A DNA stretch of 64,000 nt from Botrytis cinerea B05.10 (GCF_000143535.2 NC_037319.1:1240001-1304000), one strand, 5' to 3'; shown: positions 1 through 12,062, counted from the stretch's first letter. Notes: generated by a model not told the origin, from the sequence alone. Translations and numbers: made by a program.

Positions 1-388
1 TAGTACGGTAATGCAGATAGGTAAGCATAAAAGGGCTGGGTGTGGCTTGTGCATGGTCGATGTGTAGGTGTGCAGTAGCATCGATCTAGATGTGAGTGAG
101 GTGTGAGATGTGAGATGTGGCTTGTTGCTCCCACCTCGGACCTTCCTAGGGAAAATAGTTGAGGACATTTGGCAATTGGGAAATATACACATCTTTATTA
201 ATTTACCCGTTGCACGTTTGCTGCTTTGCTTTCTCTTACACTCCTTTCTCTTCTTTTCGTTATTCTTCTTGATACCCGTTTGCCCTGACTCTTTCTTCGG
301 GACTTATTATCCTTTACTTTCATTTTGCAATTGCCCTCCGAGATTCCCCTGCAGCATCTGGAAATCTGCAACAACGAATCGCTAAACG
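1..388. other. upstream region of the transporter gene
   Basis: No credible gene is visible. Short open frames on both strands lack similarity, splice partners or coding character. The last 250 bases are pyrimidine-rich on the + strand (runs of CTTT and TCTTC), as is usual just upstream of fungal start codons, so they probably hold the promoter and 5' leader of the gene starting at 389. Confidence 0.6.
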
Positions 389-1819
389 ATGGCGAGAACA
401 AAACAAGCTGAACCGTTGCGTCGCAATCCATCTTCCGAATACACGAGCAAAGCAGATGGCACTGGGGCGAGAACGTTGAGTTCTAAGAAATCGAACAAGG
501 AACTGAATGGGAATGCGCCGACAGTGAACGGGGCACTCAAAAGTGATGCGCTATTGAAAGGGAAGACACAAAAAGAAGCTGGCGCGTTGCAATTGATATT
601 CGCAGTTGCTGGAATTTATGGTAGCTTGTGAGTGCTAGCACCGGAGGACATTGCTAATGGTCTTGAATGGGGAACACAGGTATGCTAATTGTATGAATAT
701 ATAGTCTTACTTGGGCACTTCTCCAAGAACGACTCACTACAACTGCATACGGATCAGAAAATGCCCCCGAAAAGTTTAAGTTTCCAGTCTTTCTCAATAC
801 GGTACAATCTCTTTTCGCTGCCACTGTAGGCTACATTTACCTACGATTCGACACTCCCGCCAATAGCAAAACGCTGCCCATCTTCCCAAGTCAACGGATT
901 ATCTTTCCCCTTCTCGTTGTGGCTATTACCTCTTCGCTCGCCTCCCCCTTTGGCTATGCATCTCTCGATCATATCGACTATATCACCTTCATTCTCGCCA
1001 AATCATGCAAGTTACTACCAGTCATGTTTCTTCACATAACTCTCTTTGGAAAACGCTACCCAATTTCTAAATACGTCGTCGTCTTAGCCGTAACTTGTGG
1101 TGTCGGCATCTTTACTCTTCATGCAGGTGCTAAATCTCATGGAAAACCCAGCAAGGCGGCACTCAACCCAGATCGTAACACTGCATGGGGACTTTTGCTC
1201 CTAGGGGTGAATCTTCTCTTCGATGGTCTCACAAACACAACACAAGACTGGATCTTCACAAGCTTCCAACCTTACAAAGGTCCACAAATGATGTGTGCAA
1301 ATAATATCATAAGCACTTTACTCACAACATCATACTTGTTATTGTCACCATATCTTGTTCACACGGGATTGGGAGAGTATCTAGGTATGGATCTTGCAAG
1401 TGGAGCAGGAGAATTGGCTGGAGCATTGGCTTTTATGCAAAGACATCCAAGTGTTTGGAGAGATGTACTTGGATTCGCAGCTTGTGGTGCTGTGGGACAG
1501 GTTTTCATCTGTACGTTTCCCCCTTTATACCTTCTTTCATTTTATCAAGGGTCATCTTATCTTGGAAATCAAACTAACCTTCAAAACAGTTTACACACTC
1601 TCAACATTCTCATCTCTTCTTCTAGTGACCATAACTGTTACTCGCAAGATGCTCACTATGATCTTATCAGTAGTATGGTTTGGTCATACACTAGGCAGCA
1701 AACAGTGGATGGGTGTGGGATTGGTGTTTGGAGGAATTGGAGCTGAAGGTGTCATTGCGAGAAGAGAAAAGGCAGCTAAGGAAAAGAAGAAGTTGGTTGA
1801 GTCGAAGAAGGAATTGTAG
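389..1819 (+). CDS. hut1: Hut1/SLC35B1-type nucleotide-sugar transporter
   Basis: Three exons: 389-627, 705-1510 and 1590-1819, giving 424 residues. The splices restore the joins GIYGSFLTWALLQER and GQVFIFYTLSTFSS, both in frame. The sequence matches the UDP-galactose transporter homologue family: an N-terminal hydrophilic tail, then about eight to ten hydrophobic segments, and the late signature VTVTRKMLTMILSVVWFGHT (seen here with I for the second V). The protein should lie in the ER membrane and exchange UDP-sugars. It ends in KKEL, which fits the KKxx ER-retrieval signal. The N-terminus MARTKQ is identical to that of histone H3 (see findings). The start at 389 is the first in-frame ATG after a pyrimidine-rich leader. 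Family assignment is firm; the sugar carried is inferred. Confidence 0.93.
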
Positions 1820-2156
1820 ACACGACGATGAGTGTATGATATTGGAGTAGTCAGGTGATTTTAGAATATAAAATCAACTATCAAAGATTGATTGGGGGCG
1901 TTTGGATTATATAGTACCATGATTATTGGTATTGATTGGCAAGGAAGGATTAGAATTTTATGAGTGGTTTAGAAATAGACAACTAAAGAATGTTTTCGCA
2001 TTACCAACATTTGGCTTACTATGGATTCCAATGTACAACAAATAGAAAACAACTAAAAACCTCATTTAAACCACTAGTCGAAATGTCACGATTACCTAGT
2101 GGTTATGTGCTGTGCCGTATTAAGTGTGGGTATAGACTTCACTTTATATAACGACG
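1820..2156. other. intergenic, 3' region of transporter
   Basis: AT-rich spacer between the transporter stop and the monooxygenase remnant. It probably holds the transporter 3' UTR. I see no gene, repeat or structured element. Confidence 0.5.
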
Positions 2157-2916
2157 ATGGTCGATGAGACTCTGGAAATGCAGATAGAGACGGAATATGA
2201 TCTCGTTATTGTTGGAGCAGGTATGATCATCTCTTCAACTCAAGCATTTCAATCTTCCCCAGCCCATTCTGTCGACTTTTCAATCATTTTATTTCATGGA
2301 CCTTACCTTTCTTCCTTCCCCCAGCCGTTTGGCTGTTGATTGACTTCCATCCGGCATAGTTTTAGCTCGCATCTACCTCTCCATATTTTCTACTCGTCGT
2401 CTCGCTATCCTCGAACAAGATGATGTTATTGGAGGGGTCTGGAGTTCTGGTATTTTATCCCCTTTCTTGATTCCTTCTACCATTTCATATTCTCCCGAAT
2501 CATCCTTCTTTCATGTCATTTCACGCGCCGTAATTCCTAATCTCTATACACAGTACGTCAATACCCAGGATTTCGCTCCGGATCCGGGCTTCGCTTGACA
2601 GGCTTCTCGAATATACCTATTGTTCTTCCTCCAGATGCACATACGTGTGTATCATGATACGTTTGAGGCGAAATATGTGACAAAGTATCTAGAAGAATAC
2701 GTAGATGTGCATATTTACATTAAGGAGGGTTTGAGAGATCGAGTGATCTTTGGGTTCAAAGTAGGAGGTGTTGAGAAGACTGACAGGATCTGGTCCGTTT
2801 GGAGCGAGGTTCACGAGAATGGAAACTGGAATGAGTGCAGGAGAATTATCAAAGCCAAAAAGCTAGCGATAGCTACTACACCAAGAGATCTCTTGGAACT
2901 TGCAAGGGATTGTTGA
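2157..2916 (+). pseudogene. truncated, frameshifted flavin monooxygenase relic
   Basis: The start (2157) encodes YDLVIVGAG, the beginning of an FAD-binding Rossmann motif. After an apparent intron, LARIYLSIF, LAILEQDDVIGGVWS and then RQYPGFRSGSGLRLTGFS follow in the order expected for fungal flavin-containing monooxygenases (NAD-binding superfamily). Near 2640-2660 the frame breaks: the upstream frame runs into TGA while the homologous continuation YHDTFEAKYVTKYLEEY sits in another frame. The second part ends at 2916 just after the KAKKLAIAT strand, so about two thirds of the usual ~500-residue enzyme is missing. The GxGxxG is also incomplete after splicing. A non-functional remnant is the simplest reading; a sequencing indel could explain the shift but not the missing C-terminus. 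Confidence 0.75.
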
Positions 2917-4139
2917 ATTAGGCTATCAAAGTATTCTTTTTATTCTCTTTTATTCTGAAGCCGGAATGTTCAGATACTCATATCATAATATACTATTATT
3001 TGTCACTTGAGAAGATTTACAATATTCTTGTGGGTTGTTTTTCAAGTTCAGAATAATAGTGTTTTTCCAAGAGTCTCGACCTTATTACGAGTTTGATGTG
3101 CTCGCTCTTCTATCCAGCTGGAGGTGCAGAACGTGGTGTACACGCCAAAATCGTATGCGTCCCCCCCCCCACCCCCTCCCCCCGAATGCCATTACCAATT
3201 AATGAAATGAAATTTTAATATCAAGTTTAAATGACATTATTGAAGAGCTCATAAGTACTCTACCGTTCAAGATTTGGAAATGCCTGAAGGTAATTGTGGC
3301 TGTAATAGCATATGTTCTATCCCCTAAGACACAACAAATGAGCTTCGTCGCTTAATAGGGATCTTATCAACCAATTTGATCATTAGGAGTCCTTGAATTT
3401 AATGATATTCATGTTTATTTCTTAATATAAAATTCAATTTATATCATTTATACATCAAAATTTCGCGTAAATTAATACATACTAATTTTCATTTTTTATT
3501 CTTTTTTTTAAAAAAATTATAAAAAAATCGAAAATTGAAAACAACATTCTATATTATAAATAATGTGACTGAAAACCCATTAAAATAGCTATTCTATTTA
3601 ATAAGTTTTGATCATTCAAGGCTTATTGTATAAATCACCTTCGGAGTCTATTTTTTGTGTCTTAAAGGATAGTTTAGTGTGTATACAATTTCGTTCAGTC
3701 AGACGATTCAAGAAAGAGGCTGGACTGATTGGTTGCGCTTGATTCTAGAGATTAAGAATAGACGAACGGCATGTTAGAAAATAGAATGACAAGAGAACCT
3801 TGTCAATTTGCTAATTCTCACCGTTAATTAGGCTTTAGCCCAGCATCGAATGCTCCAGTACATGAATACGTGTCGCACGCAGAAAGTACCCTACCTCCAA
3901 GTTGGAGCGACAGATCTTAAACACCAGAAAAGACATTTTGTTTTTTTTTAAACTCTATGTCGAAATAGTCTTTCGCGTTTGGATTATCAGTGTAAGTGTC
4001 CTCGAGAGATTTTTTCATTATGAGAAGTTTTGTATACCGAGACTTTTGCCCTAATCGCGCCCATGTTTAACATCATACAGATTCAAGTTTAACCATAATC
4101 TAACCCCCCCCCCCCCCCCAGAATACTGGTTCTGTCGCA
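2917..4139. other. AT-rich spacer upstream of HET gene
   Basis: Gene-free. Bases 3400-3660 are strongly AT-rich with long A and T runs, unlike the rest of the window, and could be a decayed repeat. There is a C-rich tract at 3161-3183 and a run of 16 C at 4104-4119 followed by AG, 20 bases before the HET start codon. The C16-AG could be the end of a 5' UTR intron, but I cannot place a matching donor with confidence. Confidence 0.55.
4104..4119. repeat. C16 homopolymer tract
   Basis: Sixteen consecutive C immediately before AG and 20 bases before the start codon of the HET-domain gene. Such tracts are length-unstable; this one would lie in the promoter, leader or a leader intron. Confidence 0.9.
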
Positions 4140-6350
4140 ATGGGTGATACTAGTAGCTCATACACATACCCAGATTATAGCATCGAGCGTTACCTGGACG
4201 AAGAGGAAATCCATGAAGCTGTTTCGGCGGCCGGAAAGAAAGCTAAAACTCGCGGTCTCTGTAAGAGGTGCGATCATATCGTGGGCTGGTTCTTCCTAGA
4301 CCAAGAAGTATTCAGAAGAACATTTAGAGAAATTTGGGGCGCCAAACTTCAACCTATCTGCGATCTCGAAGTCAACGAATTTAAGCCTAGTTGCACGGTC
4401 TGCAATTTTCTCCATTCCATCAGACCTAAAAATGAGGAAAATGAGGATGAACGCTCTTTTAGGCTCGGAAGATCAACTGTAGGACACATATTTGACTATA
4501 TGCACGCCTACGACAATGTACCTATCTTTTACCTCGTGCCTGGTGATTCATTCAACTTTGGGCGTAGAAGAATCAAGTCACCTACGAGCAACACTTTTAA
4601 TACTGTCTTCGGGTTTTCCAATGCGGATGCTTACAAAGATGGAGTAGCCATACGTCACCTCTCCTCAAACGCTGACTTATCTCTCGTCCGAGGATGGATT
4701 CGGTTGTGCGACGATAATCATACCAATTCTGACTTTGATTGCCTGCCGAAGGTCATAGTTCCCCTTCAAGGTTTCACGGTGATCGACTGTAAGGATGGGA
4801 GAAACACTCTAGTGCCAGGTACCACCTCCATGCAGTATATCACTCTGAGCTATGTCTGGGGAACTGAAGTATCAGACGTACCAGATCGGATTGGAAGATT
4901 GCCGGCTACTCTTCCAAATCTTATAAAAGGTGTCATCGAAGTTGTCATGGCCTTGGGCTACAGGTACTTGTGGATTGATCGATACTGTGTTCCTCAAACT
5001 GATTCTGGCATTAAATCATATCTCCTTCAGAATATGGATAAAATCTATTCACAATCCATTTTAACGATAATCGCCGCTACAAGCAAATGTCCAAATGATG
5101 GTCTCGCTGGCATCACCAGGCCTAGAATGGTTGTGCAAGAGTCTCTGGAAATAAATTCCGTTCACTTGGTGCAGTGGGTCAGTAACATCCAGTTTGAGAT
5201 TGAGAATTCCGTGTGGAACACGCGCGGATGGACTTATCAAGAGGCGTTATTGTCAAGGCGAAGGCTCGTGTTGACTGAAACACAGTGCTACTTTCAGTGC
5301 GATGCAGGAGGTGATTGGAGCGTTAGAGAAGGCAGTCGTATGGAAAGCATCGACCACGATCTCACAACGAAAAGAGAATTACCATATAAGAATCGCATTC
5401 CAATCATATTTCCACCAAGGCCAAAACGTTTTATCGACGATGAATTGAAGTCATTTGAAAGCCGGGTAAGCAGTTATGCCAAGAAACAGCTCTCCAAAAG
5501 CTCTGACGTCCTGCCTGCATTTTTGGGCTTATTGGGCATGTTTGTTTCCGAATGCTCAGCGTTTTATGGTCACATATATGGAGTGCCAATTTTTGAGCCT
5601 AGCACTGAATTCCTCTCTACTGATACCATAGGCACGCTAATAACTGGTATCACATGGCACTTCGACACAGAGTTCAACACCCTTGAAGATGTTACCGAGG
5701 CGGCTATCCCAACAAGAAGACGGGCCTTACCCAGCTGGAAATGGTGTGATTGGATACATGCATCACCGTCGCCGTATTCGATCAAATGGGAAAAAAACAT
5801 TCTAAATGTAGGGCTCATGAGGAGAGATATAGTGTGTAATACAAGGCTTAGCCTTGAGTTCGAGGACGGCACTATACTTTCATGGACTCATGGAGACAAT
5901 GTTGCGGGTCTCACGCGGAAAGCTATGGGGATGGGCAATGTACACTGTATTCATATTGTTGGGTGGTTCACACATCTCTCAATTCCCGTCGACCTGAGTC
6001 CCGGGCGGAGCTGGCAATTGTGGGGTCGGTATGGAATAGAGTCGGTGAAAATGCATTGGCTTCGGAGATTAGCAAAAGAACAGGGGATGAATGTTTCGGG
6101 TAACAAGGAGTACGTCTTTAAGGCCTGGGTGTTTGCTCCGGTGATAGAACCATCTATCAGCCCCAGGAATTCTTGGAACGACGTTCACATGATGCTGCTC
6201 GGCGAAACTTCAGATCCGGTCACTTTTGAACGGATTGAAGTATGTAAAGTCAGCATGGAATTGAAAGGGGGAGAGGAAGGGAAAGGAAGGAGCGTGAAGG
6301 ATATTGCAGAAATTTTTGGATGGGAAATGAAGGCTTTTAAACTTGCGTGA
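4140..6350 (+). CDS. HET-domain (heterokaryon incompatibility) protein
   Basis: Single exon, 736 residues. The HET domain spans roughly residues 235-395 and shows its landmarks in order: YITLSYVWG, then GYRYLWIDRYCVPQ, a segment around the family's IYSQA position (NMDKIYSQS), and WNTRGWTYQEALLSRR followed by YFQC. Upstream, two CxxC pairs (CKRC near residue 41 and CTVC near 87, with another Cys between) resemble a small zinc-binding module often found N-terminal to HET domains. The C-terminal 300 residues are without a recognisable domain. HET proteins of filamentous fungi mediate non-self recognition and regulated cell death after hyphal fusion; the partner of this one is unknown. It lies in an AT-rich, pseudogene-containing island, fitting the fast turnover of this family. 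Confidence 0.9.
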   Translation: MGDTSSSYTYPDYSIERYLDEEEIHEAVSAAGKKAKTRGLCKRCDHIVGWFFLDQEVFRRTFREIWGAKLQPICDLEVNEFKPSCTVCNFLHSIRPKNEENEDERSFRLGRSTVGHIFDYMHAYDNVPIFYLVPGDSFNFGRRRIKSPTSNTFNTVFGFSNADAYKDGVAIRHLSSNADLSLVRGWIRLCDDNHTNSDFDCLPKVIVPLQGFTVIDCKDGRNTLVPGTTSMQYITLSYVWGTEVSDVPDRIGRLPATLPNLIKGVIEVVMALGYRYLWIDRYCVPQTDSGIKSYLLQNMDKIYSQSILTIIAATSKCPNDGLAGITRPRMVVQESLEINSVHLVQWVSNIQFEIENSVWNTRGWTYQEALLSRRRLVLTETQCYFQCDAGGDWSVREGSRMESIDHDLTTKRELPYKNRIPIIFPPRPKRFIDDELKSFESRVSSYAKKQLSKSSDVLPAFLGLLGMFVSECSAFYGHIYGVPIFEPSTEFLSTDTIGTLITGITWHFDTEFNTLEDVTEAAIPTRRRALPSWKWCDWIHASPSPYSIKWEKNILNVGLMRRDIVCNTRLSLEFEDGTILSWTHGDNVAGLTRKAMGMGNVHCIHIVGWFTHLSIPVDLSPGRSWQLWGRYGIESVKMHWLRRLAKEQGMNVSGNKEYVFKAWVFAPVIEPSISPRNSWNDVHMMLLGETSDPVTFERIEVCKVSMELKGGEEGKGRSVKDIAEIFGWEMKAFKLA

Positions 6351-7528
6351 TCTTCTTGATAGATGCTGGGCTAGGAATTACTGTAAACATGCCGCTATTA
6401 CTACGTATAATGAACATGTGAGTATCTCTCACCTCTTATAAACACGTTTGTAATAACATCGAAGCGTATCCTGTCAGGATCTAGAATATTGAATTAAATG
6501 CTATATGATTTTATTCCTTATATATAGTATTGATGGCGTGCAACTGCACACATTGTTGTAAACCCCTTGTGCCCGAGAGGGGAAATAGGACTGCAGTGAG
6601 GTTTTCGGGAAAGCCTTTGTGGCCCCCCTCCCCCCAAAAAAACAAAACCAAAAGAGCGAATTCAAGTTGAAATGAAGAAGCATACTTGAGTAGCCATCAT
6701 ATATCCCTCTCTTGCTCCTAACTTTCCATTCTAATCACCCATAAGTAATTCAGTGGTACTATGTAAAAATAGAAAAATAGCATCAACAAAATAGTAAAGA
6801 AAGTGGAAGATTAACACGCACTCTGTTCAAACACGCAACATAACCAGCAGACAACGATTCGGAGCGAGAAAAGGAAGCGAGAGAAATCCTCCTTGAAAAA
6901 AATCGCGAGATTCTTATCCTCAAATTCCCTTGAAAATTAAAGCCACTAAGCTATACAGTCGATTAATCCATCCACAATCAATTACACTCATTATATTTTT
7001 CAATTTTCTTTCTGATCTAATAGATAGATTGGCGTCATCATCATCATTTATATACAATACAGCCACATTTTCAGTTCCAACCAAGTCGAATCATCGCCCC
7101 CTATCCGCCTCTCTTTCATCTCCAACACGGTTCCCTTTTTCCCCATACCCGCTCATTTCCATTTCCTTTCGTCCCGCCCATCCATCCCATCTGCAATACC
7201 CTTTGAAATCCCCATCATATAAAATTGCGCAACGAAAAACAATCCGAAAATGACACCCCCAAGCAATGCCCCATGTGATATAGATTCAGATTCTCGCTAA
7301 TAAATCAAACCTCTGAACTGTGTCTTCCTTTCCATAAGGGGGTATCTCTTTTCATGACATCATGAAATCTAAGTATTTCTTCTCTTTCGTGTATTTCTTC
7401 ATCTGTTTGTTTCGATATGACCAAAATATTTTCTTCATATCCTCCATGTTTAGTTTCGTTGTTGTTGTTAGTTTATTTTTTGGCGCATAGCGTTAGTGGA
7501 TTCTACCGCTCGATGTGAAACCTGAGGC
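6351..7528. other. intergenic between HET gene and PAS kinase
   Basis: Convergent 3' regions of the HET gene (+) and PAS kinase (-). It contains a C/A-rich low-complexity patch near 6622-6650. The open frame at 6930-7253 has no ATG at its start and a low-complexity Ser/Pro-rich composition, so I do not call it a gene. Confidence 0.5.
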
Positions 7529-10500
7529 TTATTCGTCGTCCTCTGCCTCCACACACCAAGGGTGGTCCATCACTTGCTCGATAGTCAATCTCGAATCAAC
7601 ATCCCGATTTAGCATACCTCGGATTAGGTCAATACTTTCTTCGCTCATAACATAAGGCACTCTAAGATCACGATCCATGATTTCGTCAATACTGTAGAAT
7701 GGATTTTCTTTATACACGATGGTGTAAAGAAGAATACCAAGAGCCCAGACATCTTGTGGTTTTCCTTGGTATGGTTTGCCAGAGAGAACTTCAGGTGCAG
7801 CATAATCTGTGACGAGGTTAGATATAATCTCAAATTTGTGAATAGTCGACTTACCAATGGTTCCTACGAAGACGTCAAAAGGACCGCTCTTGATGTAAGC
7901 GGCACTTCCGAAATCAATGAGCTTAATACTTCCTTCACCGTTGATGACTATGTTCTCATCCTTAATATCGCGATGAACGACAAGAGCCTTGGTGTGAAGG
8001 TGATGAATGGCACGTGCAACCTGTGCGAAGATGCTGCGACATTCCTTTTCCTCCATGTTAACTTTGAGCTCAATGTAATCAAACAAATCCATTCCTGGAT
8101 ATCCGTGAGGTACCATTTCGATATAATAATTGACGGAATCCTCAAAGAAATCAGACATCTCCACAATATTAGGGTGCTGAAGCCCATCCCGACGCAAATA
8201 ATCGAGTACATGAATTTCAAGAGGCACGGTTCCTAGTCGGCGATCGCGAGTCCAAGTATCGACAAGAATTCGCTTCTTTGTGACATATTTGAGGATCACC
8301 TTATTGTTTCCATTCTTCTTGAATCGAGCAAGTTTTACCTGACCATAGGCTCCTTGACCCATTTCTTCCAATATTGTAAAATCATCAATGCTCTTCTTGA
8401 CAACAGCTTTGACCTCTGCTGGAGCAGCTGGCTTTTCTTTCTCTTGAGCTTTCGAGTATGACCGATCGCGACCTGTAAGCTTAGCCGCTGTTTTCTTTGC
8501 TGCGGCCTTGAGCTGTGCTGTGAGCATCGAAGCATGCGATGTTTCATTCTTGGGCTCGTCGGAATCTGAAGAATCCATTTTGATGGGAGCTGGAGGTCCT
8601 GTTTGACCTGGAGAAGGTTGGTGTAATGGTGTTTCAAGCCCAGCCAACAAGGGAGTTTCCATACCATTAGCAAGTTTTGCGGCGTGAATATTCCTTGAGT
8701 ATGTAATCCATAAAGCGAAGACAAGTTCGGATTTTATTACAGGTTCGTGGGGCGTATGTCCATCTTCCTCGTCACTTATTTCCTCGATCACGTTTTCATC
8801 GTAAGCGGGGGTTTTGGGATCCGATTTTACAACCCTAAGTTGAGCGTCAATCTTGAGTTCTGAACCGTCCCTATGTTTGGCTGATAATCCATCTGGCCTC
8901 AAGAAATATGTTGATGCATCAGCCTTTCCATCCCGCAGTGCAAGAAAGGCTTGAGCCCTTCTAAAGCTGTGTTCAGGAATAACAATCCCGTCAACCATAT
9001 CTACACCATCTTCCTCAACTAAAATCTTCAACATCCTATCGAAATCGGGTATTAAATCAGTGATCAATCGACCATCGGGTTTATCCTGCCCAAATAATGC
9101 AGCAGAGAAAACGGAATTGGAACTCGTGATTTTCAAGGTTTGCGCAGAGAGAACCATGATGCCAGCAATATGAGGAAAGCTGGAAACGCGGAGATCCGTG
9201 CTACTAGGAACTCTGTCGACGACTGCCGGGATATGAACACGTCCAGAGGTACGAGCGGTAAAATATCTTCGTTTGCTGACTTCGGCATAATCAATCTCTC
9301 CGCTCCTGCCGTCAATTCCCTGGCGTGGAAGTCTTGGTAAAAGTTTCCCGATATCCATACCTGTCCATTCAATGTCGGCGCCCCATATCGCTTCGATAGA
9401 TCCAGATATTTTTGTTATGACAGCATCGTCGTCAAGGCTGATGATGGCTACATCTTCGTGAATCTCTTCCAAAACCCAAATGAGGCCACCTCTCTTCTCC
9501 TTGACCCACAAGCTTGCCGAACCTGTTGCGCCGTTTCGTTTTTCAATAGGTACGACGTCGCCGCATAAAAGAACGCCCCTAGATTTATTACTTTGATGAT
9601 TTGAGCCGCTCTTTGCTGCTCGTGTTCTCGAAACAAGACTAGAACCTGCACCATCGTCGGTTTGCGCTCGACGGGGAGGCTTCTGTACTTGACGCGAATT
9701 AGGTTTACTCAAGAGGCTAGCCGTGATACCACCAGGCCGTCCAAGCAGCATTGATGCTGCGAGCCCTGGTCAGTACACAAGCAATGAAATATAGGACTTG
9801 AGATCGTCTGAGTGTGAGAAAAACAACTTACTGGTTGATGTTGATGTTGAGCTTGATTGCTGATCTTGATTCTGTGATAATAGGGGAGTCTGTTTCCCAA
9901 CCCTGTGAAGACATCGTTAATATTTCGTGGGGAAATAAAATGCGGGGTAAGGTCTGACGCCCACGAAAGCGAAATATCAAAAGCTTCAAAATATCAAAAT
10001 AATAAAGATTCACTTACTCGGTACTGAAGCTGTGTGCGCTTAATTTTTCCTCCAGCCATGGCCTTCTTTCTTTCTGCACAACTTCAAGAATACCCATTTT
10101 GCGAACTTCTGCTTTTGTAACACCAAATACGAGACAGGCAAGGTCGTTGGCGGCCAAAATAGTGTATGGCGAAGTACTTTCCGTGGTAAAGATAGCTTGT
10201 GCAGCAGGTGCCCACCTACTCGAATGACTGTGATTTGCTGATCCTAAAGAATGTCCAAATGTCGAGGCGCTGGTGGTCTGTGTTAGTGGAGGAGAAAACA
10301 TAGATTCGTGGAGGGAATCAGTAGCTATGTAAGGTTGCGACATAGCATCCATTAGCTTGTTTTGTAAGCTTAAAGGCTCCAAATCAGTGTAAGTTCGCTT
10401 TAGACTTTGGCGTCTCGTGACTGGTGGGGATGTTTGCGCTGTCGTTCGACTCTCGTTCGTCGGAGTCCTAGATGAAGGTTCAGAATCCGCTGGTAGGGCT

Positions 10501-11737
10501 GTTGCTAAGCCATTTTTGGGTTCGGTGGACTGTAGATCATCTTCGCGTAAGGTATGTAATGAGCTTGTCACTTTTTTCGAGCTGGTGGGTGAAGGCGGAG
10601 AGCTCTCCATTGGCTCTGGACTTTCGGAACGTACGGCAAAGCTAGCATCGAAGATATTCCGAGAATCCTGACTCGTCGCCGGTCCGGTAAGAGGACCTCC
10701 CATTCTCTGCTCTTCTCCAGCTCCAATGTTGTTCGCTCCAACCAATCTGGCTTTTGCCAAAAGCTCGAGCATGCCTTGCATCTCCGCGTCTCCATTTATT
10801 CTTGCTTGAGCACTGGCTATGCCTGCACTTGTTGTTCCCCAGCCCAGTTTTTGTGACATGAACTCGACGGACCTCTTCAAGACATTTTGACGGTTGTGAA
10901 TAAACTCGTCCGATTGGTGGGCGAAAGAAAAGGAATGTAATGATTCAGATGGAAAACGGGTAAGATCTTCGGTGAACGGTAGGATTGGAGACGATGGTCC
11001 AGAAGGCATGGCTACAGAGGCTGCTCGGCCAGGAAAGGGAAGGGTCATTGAACTCGACCGGGCACTCATGGACGGCGCTCGGGAAGAGCTTTCGGAGGCA
11101 GGCAAAACTGGTACTCTCGGAACTTGTTGTCGAATTCGTCTTAGACCCGAAGCACCGAGCCCATGCTCATGTTCCGTTACGATGGGCGATCTAGAACTGT
11201 AGAAGTGTTTCCGTCAGTCACCGATGTTTCCAATGTCATTTGCATAAACAGGCGCAGACTCGCGCCATGACCTCACGACATGTTTCTCCTGCAGCAAGCA
11301 CCAAGCACCAGAAACTAACCTCGACATTATATCAAACTCTGCCGCCGCTAGCCCGTCATCAAAAGAGAATCGTATCCTAGCCCTGTCCGCTCCTGCCGAG
11401 GGATGTGCGAGGAGGTTTCCAGTGCTTCTGTTTTTCGGGATTGACAAGTCTGCAGGGCGAAGGGGCACACTGCGGTCGCGATCGGGTTCCCTAGCTGTTT
11501 TGTTCTCGAAGGCTGAAAAAGAACCCATTAGTTTTCGTACAATTCCAATGCGGGGGGGAAAGGGAGAAGGAGGTAAGGCACGACTGGCAAGAAAATGACG
11601 AAGGGTTGTTGGGCGGAATTCATGCGCCGATCCCAGGGAAACGTCGAACAAGGAATTTCGAACAGAATCATATCACTAATACCCAGAATAAGAAACAAAG
11701 ACAAACCATGATTATTTGAAGAATCCGTCTTCAGCAT
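7529..11737 (-). CDS. psk1: PAS-domain serine/threonine kinase (PASK/Psk type)
   Basis: Six exons on the minus strand: 11707-11737, 11320-11512, 10018-11196, 9832-9902, 7855-9765 and 7529-7806 (3663 nt, 1220 residues). The joins restore SSNNHAFENK, FDIMSSSRSP, a Ser/Thr-rich linker ending TRLAASMLLG, and VGTIDYAAPE. One PAS-like segment sits near residues 404-464 (AIFTTESTSPYTILAANDLA) and a second near 530-660. The kinase domain covers about 949-1210: GQGAYGQVKLA glycine loop, VHRDIKDENIVI catalytic loop, LIDFGSAA (DFG), YAAPE and DVWALGILLY. In yeasts PAS kinase adjusts sugar storage and cell-wall glucan supply to nutrient state. The first exon is only 31 nt. The last intron is 48 nt, in frame and stop-free (see findings). 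Family assignment is firm; the tiny first exon is the least certain part. Confidence 0.93.
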
Positions 11738-12062
11738 AATTGTGAGGACTCTCTTGTAAATTCACAAACTTCTTTTAGCTTTCACAAGCCAGAATGGTTG
11801 TTGGTTTGGCGGTTACGAGTAGAAAGGACTTTAGTACAGTAGTAGTGGTGTCAGACAGTCGGCACCCTCAAGCTGTTATGTGCAACAAATGATCTCGTTT
11901 CGAATAAGAAAGTGCAACTGTACATTAATAGATTGTATTCTCTCGGGGCCAAAAAAGGAATTGCGAGATATAATATCAGGAAATGGAAGGAGCGTCTTGA
12001 GCTTTTGCCAGTATCCAAAGACGTGCCGCTTCGACGGATTCGTGAGTTATGAGGGAACTCGA

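Noticed and set aside
6930..7253. 107-residue Ser/Pro-rich frame upstream of the PAS kinase stop
   Set aside because: Non-ATG start and biased composition of a pyrimidine-rich spacer.
7754..8236. 160-residue plus-strand frame inside the PAS kinase
   Set aside because: Antisense shadow of the conserved kinase domain on the other strand.
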